In this document: in pieces, positions 54,211 to 63,270 of the stretch | How positions within the stretch are numbered: position 1 is the first letter of the stretch | Layout of the letters: every line of letters begins with the position of its first letter | Source: Alphaproteobacteria bacterium | GTDB lineage: Bacteria > Pseudomonadota > Alphaproteobacteria > ATCC43930 > CGMCC-115725 | NCBI GenBank assembly: GCA_019240125.1 | Contig: JAFAYW010000124.1 | Coordinates: 1-64,000 of the forward strand | Length of the DNA: 64,000 bases | Direction: 5' to 3' | Translations under genes and position numbers: made by a program | The notes under the pieces: generated by a model | What the model was told of the DNA's origin: nothing | Database searches by the model: none | What the model saw: only the letters and a program-made list of their open reading frames with translations

Positions 54211-56175
54211 TCAAATGTCGACTTCGGTGCCGAGTTCAATGACGCGGTCAGGCGGGATATGGAAAAACTCCGTGGGTCGAGTAGCGATACGGGCCAATGC
54301 GGTATAAAGGCGTTCTCGCCAGCGCGCCATACCCGGACGTGCGGTCGATTTGACATTGGCTCGGCCGATGAAAAAGGAAACTTTACGCGGCGTCAGATCG
54401 AGATCAGGAATGCCGGCGCGACGCAGCGCCCGCGGCACGTTCGGCGTCTCCGCAAATCCAAATCGCAGCAATATACGCCAGAAACCCTCGCCAAGATCAG
54501 TCGTCTCGATTCGATCATGCGTCGTTACGTAAGGAATGTTCTCGGTCAGTACCCGCACGACGAGCACGGTTTTATGCAAGACCTTGTTGTGCCGCAGATT
54601 GTTTAGCAGGCTGATCGGTGCGTGGTCGGAGTGACCGGTCAGAAACACTGCGGTCCCCGAAACGCGCGCCTCGGCCTCGCGGCAGCCCTCGCGCACCAGG
54701 ACGTCGAGTGGCACCGCATCTTCAGCGAGCCGAACGCCAACCAGCTGACGCCCTCTACGCCACGTCGTCATCGTGACGAAGACAACAATGCCGACCGCCA
54801 GCGGGAACCAGCCGCCGCTTGGGATTTTCAAAGCGTTGGAGCTGAACAGCGCGAGATCGACACTGATGATCGGAACCAGAATTGCGGCGACCTTCAGCCA
54901 TGACCAGCGCCACAGATGGCGGGTGATGAAGCCCGCGAGGATTGTGGTGATCGTCATCGTGCCGGTTACCGCGAAGCCATAGGCGGATGCCAAGGCACTG
55001 GAGCTTTGAAAGCCGAGCACCAGCGCGATAACCGCGATCAGCAACAGCCAATTGATCTGCGCAACATATATCTGGCCGCGTGTTTGATCCGAGGTCTGGA
55101 ACACATCGAGCTGCGGCAAGATGCCGAGTTGCATCGCCTGCCGCGACAACGAGAACGCCCCTGAGATCACCGATTGTGAGGCGATCACGGTAGCGGCACT
55201 CGACAGGATGACGAGCGGCAGCAAGCCCCATGTCGGCGCCAGGTGGAAAAACGGATTATCGATTGCGCTCTTATCCGCAAGCACGAGTGCTCCCTGGCCA
55301 AAATAATTCAGCACCAGCGCCGGCAGAACCACGACGAACCAGGCCACCTTGATCGGCAGCGCCCCGAAATGGCCCATATCCGCGTAAAGCGCTTCGCCGC
55401 CGGTAATTGCCAGCGCAACCGTGCCGAGAACGATGAAGCCGCTGAGCGGAGAGTCGATAAAAACGCGCGCGGCGTGGCCTGGGTTGATCGCCCAGAGCAC
55501 GCTGGGGTTGGCGGCAATTTCCACGACCCCGGCCGCGCCAATCACCACAAACCATACCGCCATGATCGGCCCGAAAAACAAGCCAACCCGCTCTGTCCCT
55601 CCCTTCTGCAGAAGAAAGAGCCCAACCAGCACGATCACGGTCAGCGGCACCACCGATTTGTGGAAAACGGGCGTGGCAACCTCGAACCCTTCAAAGGCGC
55701 TCAATACCGAGATCGCCGGCGTAATCATGCTGTCTCCGTAAAACAGCGCGGCACCGCCGATTGCCAGCATCGTAAGGATCCATCGGGCGCGATCCGTCTT
55801 AGCCGGCTCCAGGGCCAGTGCGAGTAGGGCCAGAATACCGCCTTCTCCGTGATTATCGGCCCGCATGATCAGCACTACGTATTTGATCGCGACGACGATG
55901 ATCAGCGCCCAAAGCACCATCGACAGAATGCCCAGTACATGCGGCGGGTCCAGGGGCAACCCATGCTCGGGGTTGAAGCATTCACGGAACGTATAGATCG
56001 GGCTGGTCCCAATATCGCCGAATACAACACCGAGAGCGGCCAGGCCCAATCCCGCGATATTAGGTGGACGATGCGTGCGCCGCGTCGAGTGTCGCGAGGC
56101 ATGCGCATGCCCAGCAGGGATCACCTCCTGCTCGGTCAGTCCCGAGCCGACCGGCGGGCGGGCGCCCTCAGCCAT
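54211..56175 (-). CDS. kup: KUP/HAK/KT family potassium transporter
   Basis: A 654-residue potassium uptake protein with about twelve membrane helices: LGLAALGVVFGDIGTSPIYTFRECF (about 42-66), the family signature, MRADNHGEGGILALLAL near 128, GDSMITPAISVLSAFEGFEV near 172, and GGEALYADMGHFGALPI near 286. The cytoplasmic C-terminal domain follows from about 470. It imports K+ with protons. The first 35 residues are hydrophilic and His-rich, longer than in many relatives. GAGGGGG precedes the ATG. Confidence 0.96.
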   Translation of the reverse strand: MAEGARPPVGSGLTEQEVIPAGHAHASRHSTRRTHRPPNIAGLGLAALGVVFGDIGTSPIYTFRECFNPEHGLPLDPPHVLGILSMVLWALIIVVAIKYVVLIMRADNHGEGGILALLALALEPAKTDRARWILTMLAIGGAALFYGDSMITPAISVLSAFEGFEVATPVFHKSVVPLTVIVLVGLFLLQKGGTERVGLFFGPIMAVWFVVIGAAGVVEIAANPSVLWAINPGHAARVFIDSPLSGFIVLGTVALAITGGEALYADMGHFGALPIKVAWFVVVLPALVLNYFGQGALVLADKSAIDNPFFHLAPTWGLLPLVILSSAATVIASQSVISGAFSLSRQAMQLGILPQLDVFQTSDQTRGQIYVAQINWLLLIAVIALVLGFQSSSALASAYGFAVTGTMTITTILAGFITRHLWRWSWLKVAAILVPIISVDLALFSSNALKIPSGGWFPLAVGIVVFVTMTTWRRGRQLVGVRLAEDAVPLDVLVREGCREAEARVSGTAVFLTGHSDHAPISLLNNLRHNKVLHKTVLVVRVLTENIPYVTTHDRIETTDLGEGFWRILLRFGFAETPNVPRALRRAGIPDLDLTPRKVSFFIGRANVKSTARPGMARWRERLYTALARIATRPTEFFHIPPDRVIELGTEVDI

Positions 56176-56324
56176 CTTGTCCCCCTCGATCGTTCTGCGC
56201 GTTCCTCGGGCTTTAACACCTAAATGGCAACTGATGTTCGAGCAAATCGATCGTTATTCGCTCTGCTTGTGTATTCTGGACGTTGACCGAGTTCGACAGA
56301 CCTATCTTACAGAGGCCGGGGAGC

Positions 56325-56669
56325 ATGCAGGTGCGCTCGCGTAACGAGTACGAAATAGCTGACCGCGAAGTCGTCGCCGACGGCAGCGATCTTCGCGTAC
56401 AGGTACTGACGCTCGCTCAGGGCCAATGCGTACCCTGGCACTATCACAGCGAAATCACCGACAGCTTTGTCTGCCTTGAGGGGCCGATGATCGTAGAGAC
56501 GCGAGCACCGCGGCAAAACTACCGGCTAGAGCCGGGTCAGCGTTGTGCGGTGCCCGCGAAAGTCGCGCATTATGTCCATGGCGAAGCCGATGGGCCCTGC
56601 AAGTTCATGATTGTTCAGGGTATCGGCATTTATGATTTCGTCGCCGTGGGCCAGGATCGACAACGATGA
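56325..56669 (+). CDS. small cupin-domain protein
   Basis: A 114-residue single-domain cupin. The first motif is VPWHYHSEITDSFVCLEG (His-x-His and Glu-containing), and the second is around GQRCAVPAKVAHYVHG with a further His. A metal is likely bound by these His residues. Function unknown (isomerase, dioxygenase or binding protein). The ATG at 56325 follows GGGGAG; divergent from kup. Confidence 0.85.
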   Translation: MQVRSRNEYEIADREVVADGSDLRVQVLTLAQGQCVPWHYHSEITDSFVCLEGPMIVETRAPRQNYRLEPGQRCAVPAKVAHYVHGEADGPCKFMIVQGIGIYDFVAVGQDRQR

Positions 56670-56959
56670 TTGCTGAGGAGGCAGCCGTGGTCCCACTCCC
56701 CGCGATGTGAAACACCCGCTCACCCCGTTTTCGACAAGAGGCGCCCCGCGCCGCCCCTCCAGCCGCGCCCGGTTGCTCGCCGCCTTTGAGCGACGCTCGC
56801 TGGACCTCGGTCGTGCTGCGTCGTGGTTGTCACACCAGTGGCCCTTTGCTCCGGTTGGGGCTGAGCAGCCGGCGAGATCCCGTTCAGCTTGTTGCTCCTA
56901 ACAGCAAAAAACCGGACGATTGGGGTTGGATTGATCGCAAGGGCGAGATCTTAACGAGC
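56670..56959. other. 290-bp non-coding stretch before the sensor kinase
   Basis: Open frames exist here but none has a family match or good start; the chosen kinase start is at 56960. It presumably holds the promoter of the kinase-FecR-lipoprotein operon. No clear repeat or hairpin seen. Confidence 0.5.
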
Positions 56960-59098
56960 ATGCCCGCCGACGACTCAACTCCACACGCTAAGATGCCGGG
57001 TCGGCGCTCGGATCAGAAACCGGATCTCCGCGACAAAACAGGACCATCTTCGGGACAAACCCCCCGCCCCATACTGCCATCTCTGGCCGCGCCTGCGCTT
57101 TGTCTCGCATTGGCGCTAATTTGCGGCGCATGGCCGAACGGTTTCTTTGAGACCTCACGAAACTGGCTGTTCGATGTCGATCAGCGGCTCGGGCCGGCCG
57201 AACGTGGCCAATCCCATGTCACTTTGATCAACATCGACGCCGATTCTATCCAACGGATCGGTCAATGGCCCTGGCCGCGCGATAAACTGGCACAGCTGGT
57301 CACCGCAGCGAAAGCGGCACGAGTCATCGGCATCGATTTATTGCTGAGTGAGCCCGACCGATTGTCGCCGGAGAACTGGGTGCGCGACCATCCAGGGATC
57401 GCGCCTGAGATCAGGAATGCGCTGCTCGGCCTGCCCTCGACCGATGCGATTCTGGCGCAGGGTATACGCGACTCACCGGTCGTGATGGCGGCGGTGGCCG
57501 TCCCTAAACCGACGCCCCAAAGCACTGCCTCGGCCATTGCGCCGCCGATCATCGAGGTCGGTCGCGACCCCCGACCGGAGATGCCGAATTACGGTGGCGT
57601 TGTTCGGCCCCTGTCGGCATTTGCGGCCGCGGCGCATGGTCTTGGCCTTGTGACCCTGCCCCCTGAACCCGATGGCGTGATGCGCCGCATCCCTGCTCTG
57701 ATGGCTGTCGGAAACGAGCTCGTCCCCAGCTTTGTTCTCGAGGTGATGCGGCAATGGACCGGCGCGGATAGCATCGTCGCGCGTGGCGATGCCGCCGGGC
57801 TGGCGGAAGTCACGGTGGGCGACTTTGTTCTGCGCACCGACCAGCAGGGCCGGGTTTGGCCGCGCTACGCCGCCGAACCCCCTGTTCAGGCTGTTTCGGC
57901 CGCGACGGTACTTGAGGGGCGGGTTCCCGCATCTGTCTTCCGCGACCGGATTGTCCTGATCGGCGTCAGCGCTCCGGGCCTAGGGGACGTGATCGTCTCT
58001 CCACTGCGACGTCCCGAACAAGGCGTTGCCGTTCACGCGCAGCTGATCGAGAGCCTGCTGGCGGGCGATTTCTTGTGGCGGCCGCCGCTCGCGCTTGGCG
58101 GCGAATTGATCCTTGCGCTCATTTTGGGCGTTGCCGCGATGACGTCGCTGGGCCGCGTTCGACCCGGCGTGTACGCCGGTGCCTTCGCCGCGACGCTGGT
58201 ATTGTTGATCCTCGGCGCCTGGTTTTCCTTTTCACGAGCTGGCCTCCTGCTGGATTGGACATTCCCGGTATCGGCCTTGCTGGTGACCAGCATCATTGCG
58301 TTAACGACGCGGGTCACGCGCGAGATCCGGATACGGCGTCACCGCGAGCAAGATCTGGAAACCGCGCTGCTGCTCGCCGAGGCGGCGGACCGCACGAAGA
58401 CGGAATTCCTCGCCAATGTCAGCCACGAACTCCGCACACCCCTGTCAGCGATTATCGGCTTTTCCGATGTTATGCGTACCGGCGTGCTGGGGCAGCTACC
58501 GAGCCGATACGTCGGCTACGTGACGGATATTCACTCGAGTGGCGTGCATCTCCTCGGGATCATCGAGGAGGTTCTTGATCTGTCGGTCATCGATCTTGGT
58601 GGGGCGCGGGCGGGGCACGATCCGGTGGACGTCGAAGCATACCTCCACGAATCGGCTCGGGTTGCGGCGCCGCGGGCCGTCGCACGCAACGTCAGGATCG
58701 TCTGCGATATTGCGGTGGCACTGCCAATTCTGAGCGTCAGCGCACGCATGTTCAAACAGATGATCGCCAATCTGTTGTCCAATGCCGTAAAGTATTCACC
58801 GGAAGGTGGCGAAATTACCCTCGGCGCCTTCGTTTCGGACAGATGGCTCGTTGTGTCAGTGCGGGATCGAGGCCGCGGCATGGCGAAGGCGGATCTGCCA
58901 AAGGCTTTGACGCCGTTCGGGCGGCTTCAATCCGCCCGCTTAGCCCAGGAACCGGGTATCGGCCTGGGCCTATCTCTCACCAAGTCCATGTTGGAGCTGC
59001 ACGGCGGCATGCTGAAAATCGAGAGCGAGATCGATCAAGGGACAACAGTCGCGTTATGGTTTCCACCGACGCGCCTCATCGAGGAGTCTGGAACATGA
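56960..59098 (+). CDS. CHASE2-domain sensor histidine kinase
   Basis: A 712-residue membrane sensor. After a Ser/Pro-rich cytoplasmic start and one membrane helix (about 36-54) comes an extracytoplasmic CHASE2 domain (about 60-340: FDVDQRLGPAERGQSHVTLINIDADSIQRIGQWPWPRDKLAQLV, and FRDRIVLIGVSAPGLGDVIVSP), then three helices and a kinase core. His489 in SHELRTPL is the phosphoacceptor; N-box NLLSNAVKYSPEGG, G1 VRDRGRGM and G2 GIGLGLSL complete the ATPase. No response regulator is adjacent. Its stop overlaps the next ATG. Confidence 0.93.
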   Translation: MPADDSTPHAKMPGRRSDQKPDLRDKTGPSSGQTPRPILPSLAAPALCLALALICGAWPNGFFETSRNWLFDVDQRLGPAERGQSHVTLINIDADSIQRIGQWPWPRDKLAQLVTAAKAARVIGIDLLLSEPDRLSPENWVRDHPGIAPEIRNALLGLPSTDAILAQGIRDSPVVMAAVAVPKPTPQSTASAIAPPIIEVGRDPRPEMPNYGGVVRPLSAFAAAAHGLGLVTLPPEPDGVMRRIPALMAVGNELVPSFVLEVMRQWTGADSIVARGDAAGLAEVTVGDFVLRTDQQGRVWPRYAAEPPVQAVSAATVLEGRVPASVFRDRIVLIGVSAPGLGDVIVSPLRRPEQGVAVHAQLIESLLAGDFLWRPPLALGGELILALILGVAAMTSLGRVRPGVYAGAFAATLVLLILGAWFSFSRAGLLLDWTFPVSALLVTSIIALTTRVTREIRIRRHREQDLETALLLAEAADRTKTEFLANVSHELRTPLSAIIGFSDVMRTGVLGQLPSRYVGYVTDIHSSGVHLLGIIEEVLDLSVIDLGGARAGHDPVDVEAYLHESARVAAPRAVARNVRIVCDIAVALPILSVSARMFKQMIANLLSNAVKYSPEGGEITLGAFVSDRWLVVSVRDRGRGMAKADLPKALTPFGRLQSARLAQEPGIGLGLSLTKSMLELHGGMLKIESEIDQGTTVALWFPPTRLIEESGT

Positions 59099-59526
59099 GG
59101 TCGGTCCTGATCCTCTTGCTGCTGCTGTTCAGCTTTTCGGCGATGGCCGAAGAACCCATCGTTGGCGCGGTGAAGACCCTGTCCGGCACAGCCAATGTTC
59201 GGCGGAATGGATCGGAGCAGCAGTTGCAATCCGGCATGGCAATCTGCGAACAGGATCTGGTCGAGACCGGGGACAATGGACAGGTCGGCATCACCTTCCG
59301 CGATAATTCCCGCCTCGCTATCGGGCCCAACAGTCGGGTTGCCGTGTCGCACTTTGTCTTTAAGCCGGCGCAGCGGCAGTATGGATTCGTCGTGCAGCTG
59401 TTGCACGGCACACTGGAGTATATTTCCGGGTTGACGGGCAAGCTGTCGCCGAACAGCATCTCGATCGAGACACCGACATCAACCATCGCGGTGCGCGGCA
59501 CTCACCTGCTCACCCGAGCCGAGTAG
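59095..59526 (+). CDS. exported FecR-domain protein
   Basis: A 143-residue protein with a signal peptide (1-18, ending AMA) and a FecR domain (about 25-135): GAVKTLSGTANVRRNGSEQQLQSGM, DLVETGDNGQVGITFRDNSRLAIGPNSRVAV, and a final TPTSTIAVRGTHLL. It overlaps the kinase by four bases (ATGA) and has GAGGAG upstream. FecR domains are found beside CHASE2 sensors in several phyla, suggesting periplasmic interaction with the sensor; inference. Confidence 0.9.
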   Translation: MRSVLILLLLLFSFSAMAEEPIVGAVKTLSGTANVRRNGSEQQLQSGMAICEQDLVETGDNGQVGITFRDNSRLAIGPNSRVAVSHFVFKPAQRQYGFVVQLLHGTLEYISGLTGKLSPNSISIETPTSTIAVRGTHLLTRAE

Positions 59527-59531
59527 ACATC

Positions 59532-60122
59532 ATGCGGTTATGGACGGTTCTGTCGCTCGCATGGCTGTCGTTATTGGCTGGCTGCGTGCTGCCCGCCAAT
59601 GTCGTCGTGGATTTGCCGGATGATGAGGGCAATACGGGCCAAGTCATGGTCTCAAATGCCAGCGGCAATACCGAATTGGCCAAGCCGTTGGCCGCCGTGG
59701 GACTAGAGCAGGGCGTCCCTCCGGGGCAGCCGTTCATCACGGATCAGGTGGCGGTTAAGAAGGTTTTCGCCAAGGTTCTTGAAGCCACGCCGCGTCAGCC
59801 CGTTTGGTTCACCATCAATTTCGACCCGGGGACTATGCTCATCGCCGCCGCGTCAAACGCGGATATGGCGCGCGCGATCGATGCCGCGCGGTCGATGAGT
59901 TATTCGGAAATCACGCTAATCGAGCATTTCGATCCTGGCATGCCCGCTGATCCCAACACTGCGTTAATGATGGCGCGGGCCCAAGGCGTTGCGGGCAGGC
60001 TCGTCAAAGCAGGTATCAGCCCCACCGCGATCGATATCGAGAATTATGGGCCGATCGCTCCAGTCTCAACCCTTCCTGGAGCGCCGCAGCTGAACGTACC
60101 GCTGGAGATCGTCGTTCGGTGA
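59532..60122 (+). CDS. OmpA-like domain lipoprotein
   Basis: A 196-residue lipoprotein: signal peptide with lipobox LLAGC at Cys18. The C-terminal half (about 90-180) resembles an OmpA/peptidoglycan-binding module (VWFTINFDPGTMLI, then ARAQGVAGRLVKAGI), though the usual paired Asp/Arg binding residues are not clear. It is five bases after the FecR gene stop. The three-gene unit (sensor, FecR, lipoprotein) looks like an envelope-monitoring system. Confidence 0.78.
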   Translation: MRLWTVLSLAWLSLLAGCVLPANVVVDLPDDEGNTGQVMVSNASGNTELAKPLAAVGLEQGVPPGQPFITDQVAVKKVFAKVLEATPRQPVWFTINFDPGTMLIAAASNADMARAIDAARSMSYSEITLIEHFDPGMPADPNTALMMARAQGVAGRLVKAGISPTAIDIENYGPIAPVSTLPGAPQLNVPLEIVVR

Positions 60123-60167
60123 TATTGATCACGCTCCGGATACTACATCGCTGGTCGCGGCCGCCAC

Positions 60168-60257
60168 TCAGACACTCATCAGCAGGCTAGTTGCTGCGTT
60201 GATCGCCAAAAACAAGGCGCCTACGCTGATCGCGACCGTCCAAATTACTACGCTCAT
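60168..60257 (-). CDS. possible 29-residue membrane peptide
   Basis: A 29-codon frame with one hydrophobic helix (SVVIWTVAISVGALFLAI, then NAATSLLMSV) and GGAGAGG four bases before its ATG. It is in the 337-bp gap between the lipoprotein and LigD genes, which otherwise shows only an inverted repeat. No homologue is recalled; small single-helix proteins of this size often act on transporters or kinases. Needs conservation evidence. Confidence 0.45.
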   Translation of the reverse strand: MSVVIWTVAISVGALFLAINAATSLLMSV

Positions 60258-60356
60258 CGTTCCTCTCCGGTCAAAACGACCGGGCACCTGAATAACGCTG
60301 CTAGCTTAGCCAAACCTTACCGAACCGCCGCCAAGCCGGCCCATCGCTTCGGATTT

Positions 60357-60390
60357 CCCTAAAATGCTCGAGATCGGCAGGTTTTTAGGG
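60357..60390. terminator. inverted repeat downstream of ligD
   Basis: CCCTAAAA (60357-60364) and TTTTAGGG (60383-60390) with an 18-base loop, about 70 bases past the end of ligD on the minus strand. Candidate terminator for ligD, modest evidence because the loop is long. Confidence 0.4.
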
Positions 60391-60459
60391 CCGTAGAAAG
60401 CCCGTCAGAGGGACGTTCAAGGCTGAACGGAGTCGGCATCGGAACGCCACCATGGGCAT

Positions 60460-63123
60460 CTAGATGCCGACTTCGCGCCGGACTTTGCCGCTGATGATCT
60501 GACGCTGCTTAGCCATATCCGCCCAGGGATTGGCGTTCATTGTGGACAGGTAGTCAGGCACCGTCAGTACCGTGAAGGCCGCAGGTGTCACGCCCCTTTC
60601 AAGTGCCTCCCAGGAGATCGGCATCGCAACCGGAGCCCCTTTCCGGGCGCGCGGAGAATAGGCACCAACGGCGGTGGCGCCGCGTCCGTTACGCAAGTAG
60701 TCGATGAAGATGCGGCCGGTGCGGGCGCGCTTTGCCATATTGGCAGTGAACCGGTCCGGGTAAGCCTTGACGAATTTGTCGGCGACCCACTTCGAGAATT
60801 CCTTGATCGCATCCCATTCCAGCTTCGGCGCAATTGGAACAACAACGTGCAGCCCCTTCCCGCCGGTGGTTTTGACAAAGCTGCGCAAGCCAATGCCGTC
60901 GAGCGCCTCTCGCATATCGATCGCCGCTTCCGTAACCCGCTCCCAGGGCAGGCCTTCATCGGGGTCGAAATCGAAGGTTACGCGGTCTGGGTATTCAATC
61001 TTGCCGACGGACGAGCCCCAAGGGTGGATTTCTAGGACCCCCATCTGCGTTACCGCGATGAGGCCCGCCAAATCATTGATGACAAGATAGGTTTCGCTGC
61101 CAGACCGCTCGGGAATTTCGACGCGGCCCAGCGCATTCGGCACGCCAGAGCTGAGATGCTTCTGATAGAAGCATTGCTTGTCATACCCTTCGGGGCACCT
61201 CACCAGGCTGAGCGGCCGATCGGCGAGTTCGGGCAGTGCCCAATCGGCAATTGCCCGATAATACTCGGCGAGCGTAAGCTTAGTAATACCTTCCTCGGCG
61301 TAAAGCAGCCGGTCCGGATGGCTCAGCCGTACTCCTTCGAGGGTGACGCTGCCGTCGCGCCCCGGGGTCGCCGCTTCGCGTGCCTGCGTCGGAGCCGGTC
61401 GCGCGGCGCTACGTTTGCGGGCGGTTTTTTCCGTCTCGGCGACAGCCACGCCTGATTTCGGATCGTACACGACCTCCTCCGGGGGCTTGTCCTCGCGCAG
61501 TCCGACAAACGCGGCATGCCGGAGTATGTTATCAGCCGTCCAGTTCGAATACTGCACCTCGGCGACGAGCCGCGGCTCGACCCAATGCACGCCCTTCTTG
61601 GCGAGGCCAGCCGGCAATTTGGCGGGCGAACTGCGCCGCTCTAATTCCTTCAGACGGGACGCGAGCCCGACGAGTACGCGGTCGTTGAACCCGGTGCCGA
61701 CCCGCCCGCCATAGACCAAGGCGCCCTGTTTGTCGTAATAGCCGAGGATCAGCGCGCCGAACCCGTGCCGCGTGCCGGCAGGGTCGGTAAAGCCGACTAC
61801 CACAAACTCATCGTGGTTGAGACATTTGACCTTGAGCCACTCGCTGCTGCGGCCGCCGCGATATGGTCGGTCTGCGCGTTTCGCGACAATCCCTTCGAGT
61901 TCGTAGCCGCAGACGAATTTGAGAAAGTCCGGTCCCCGCCCCTCCTGATGGTCGCTGTAGCGAAGCATGCCGTGCGCATCGCCACCGATCAGTTCGGCCA
62001 GCGCCGCCTTGCGGTTAGATAACGCGGTGCCGGTGAAATCGTAGCCATTATGGTAGAGAAGATCGAAGGCGAAATAGACGAGGTCGCCGGTCTGGCCACG
62101 CGAGATCGCGTCTTGCAGGGCCGCGAAACTGGTGCTGCCATCCGGCGCGAGCGCAACCAGCTCACCATCGATGATTGCGGTATCGAGCGGCAACGAGGCG
62201 AGGACCTGGGCTAGCGCCGGAAATTTCCCGGTCCAGTCCAGCGCCTTGCGTGTCAGGAGGCGGACCTCGCCGCGCTCGATCCGCGCCAGAATGCGATAGC
62301 CGTCATACTTGATCTCGTGCAGCCATTCGGCGCCGTCGGGGGCCTTCTCAGCCAGCGTGGCGAGTTGCGGCTCAACCGTCTCCGGCATCACCCGCTTGCG
62401 CGCGCCGGCAGGGCGTTGGACAGCCGTCTTCGATGATTGGTGCTTTCCCGCTGATTTTGAGGCCGATTTGGCTGCCGGTGGGTCGGCCGGCACCTCGCCT
62501 TTGCCCGAATCCCAAACCCGGTCTTTATTTTTGGCGATCACCTCCATCGAACGGCCGCTGGCGACGCTCAGCGGATTGTCATCGACCAACGCCGTGTCGC
62601 TTCCGGGGACCGCCACATCATCGCGCTCCTTGATCAGCAGCCAATTCTCGTGGTCGCCGGGACGCTTTGGTGCCGCCTTACCGCCCATCCGCACCAGCGC
62701 CCAGTTGCCATGCAGTTTCGTGCCATCGAGGCGGAATTTCAGTGCGCCGTTTTTGTAGGCGGTTTCCGCGTCGGGTTCGAGCGAGGTCCAGGTGCCGCGA
62801 TCCCACAGCAGCACCGTGCCGCCGCCATACTGCCCCTTGGGAATGATGCCCTCGAACCCGCCGTATTCGATCGGGTGATCCTCGACATGGACGGCGAGGC
62901 GCTTTTCGGCGGGATCAAGGCTCGGTCCCTTCGGCACCGCCCAGCTTAGCAGAACGCCATTCAGCTCCAGGCGGAAATCATAGTGCAGCCGCGTCGCTGC
63001 GTGTTTCTGCACGACAAACGACAACGGCGCCGGCTTCGCGCGCTTGCCATGCTTTGCGGCAACGCCCGACGGCTCCGGCGTTTTGCCAAAATCACGCTTG
63101 CGTTGATACTCCTCGAGCGCCAT
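60460..63123 (-). CDS. ligD: multifunctional DNA ligase D (phosphoesterase-ligase-polymerase)
   Basis: An 887-residue three-domain NHEJ ligase in the order 3'-phosphoesterase (about 35-190: HYDFRLELNGVLLSWAVPKGPS and HPIEYGGFEGIIPKGQYGGG), ATP-dependent ligase (about 265-560, with the adenylated Lys272 in EIKYDGYR and ELEGIVAKR) and polymerase/primase (about 610-870, with FDFDPDEG as metal site and KTTGGKGLHVVVP). A Lys/Ser-rich linker joins the first two. It normally partners Ku for double-strand break repair; no ku gene is in this window. The ATG at 63123 has AGGAG upstream; the frame is open further but covers a dispersed repeat. Confidence 0.96.
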   Translation of the reverse strand: MALEEYQRKRDFGKTPEPSGVAAKHGKRAKPAPLSFVVQKHAATRLHYDFRLELNGVLLSWAVPKGPSLDPAEKRLAVHVEDHPIEYGGFEGIIPKGQYGGGTVLLWDRGTWTSLEPDAETAYKNGALKFRLDGTKLHGNWALVRMGGKAAPKRPGDHENWLLIKERDDVAVPGSDTALVDDNPLSVASGRSMEVIAKNKDRVWDSGKGEVPADPPAAKSASKSAGKHQSSKTAVQRPAGARKRVMPETVEPQLATLAEKAPDGAEWLHEIKYDGYRILARIERGEVRLLTRKALDWTGKFPALAQVLASLPLDTAIIDGELVALAPDGSTSFAALQDAISRGQTGDLVYFAFDLLYHNGYDFTGTALSNRKAALAELIGGDAHGMLRYSDHQEGRGPDFLKFVCGYELEGIVAKRADRPYRGGRSSEWLKVKCLNHDEFVVVGFTDPAGTRHGFGALILGYYDKQGALVYGGRVGTGFNDRVLVGLASRLKELERRSSPAKLPAGLAKKGVHWVEPRLVAEVQYSNWTADNILRHAAFVGLREDKPPEEVVYDPKSGVAVAETEKTARKRSAARPAPTQAREAATPGRDGSVTLEGVRLSHPDRLLYAEEGITKLTLAEYYRAIADWALPELADRPLSLVRCPEGYDKQCFYQKHLSSGVPNALGRVEIPERSGSETYLVINDLAGLIAVTQMGVLEIHPWGSSVGKIEYPDRVTFDFDPDEGLPWERVTEAAIDMREALDGIGLRSFVKTTGGKGLHVVVPIAPKLEWDAIKEFSKWVADKFVKAYPDRFTANMAKRARTGRIFIDYLRNGRGATAVGAYSPRARKGAPVAMPISWEALERGVTPAAFTVLTVPDYLSTMNANPWADMAKQRQIISGKVRREVGI

Positions 63124-63172
63124 TGCGGCTCCTATCTCGCGGGCGTAACGAGTTCCGCATCCCCTCGGTTCC

Positions 63173-63262
63173 GTCATTGCGAGAGCGAAGCGTCGCAATC
63201 TAGAGCCGGCGAGGACCCAAGTGGAACCAGATTGCCGCGTCGCCTTTGGCTTTCGCAATGAC
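63173..63262. repeat. 90-bp dispersed palindromic repeat element
   Basis: GTCATTGCGAGAGCGAAGCG at 63173 and its near-inverse ending GCTTTCGCAATGAC at 63262 flank a 26-bp centre. This is the familiar GTCATTGCGA...TCGCAATGAC mobile-palindrome type scattered in alphaproteobacterial genomes. It lies between the ligD start and the HAD gene end. Confidence 0.75.
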
Positions 63263-63270
63263 AGTGAGGC

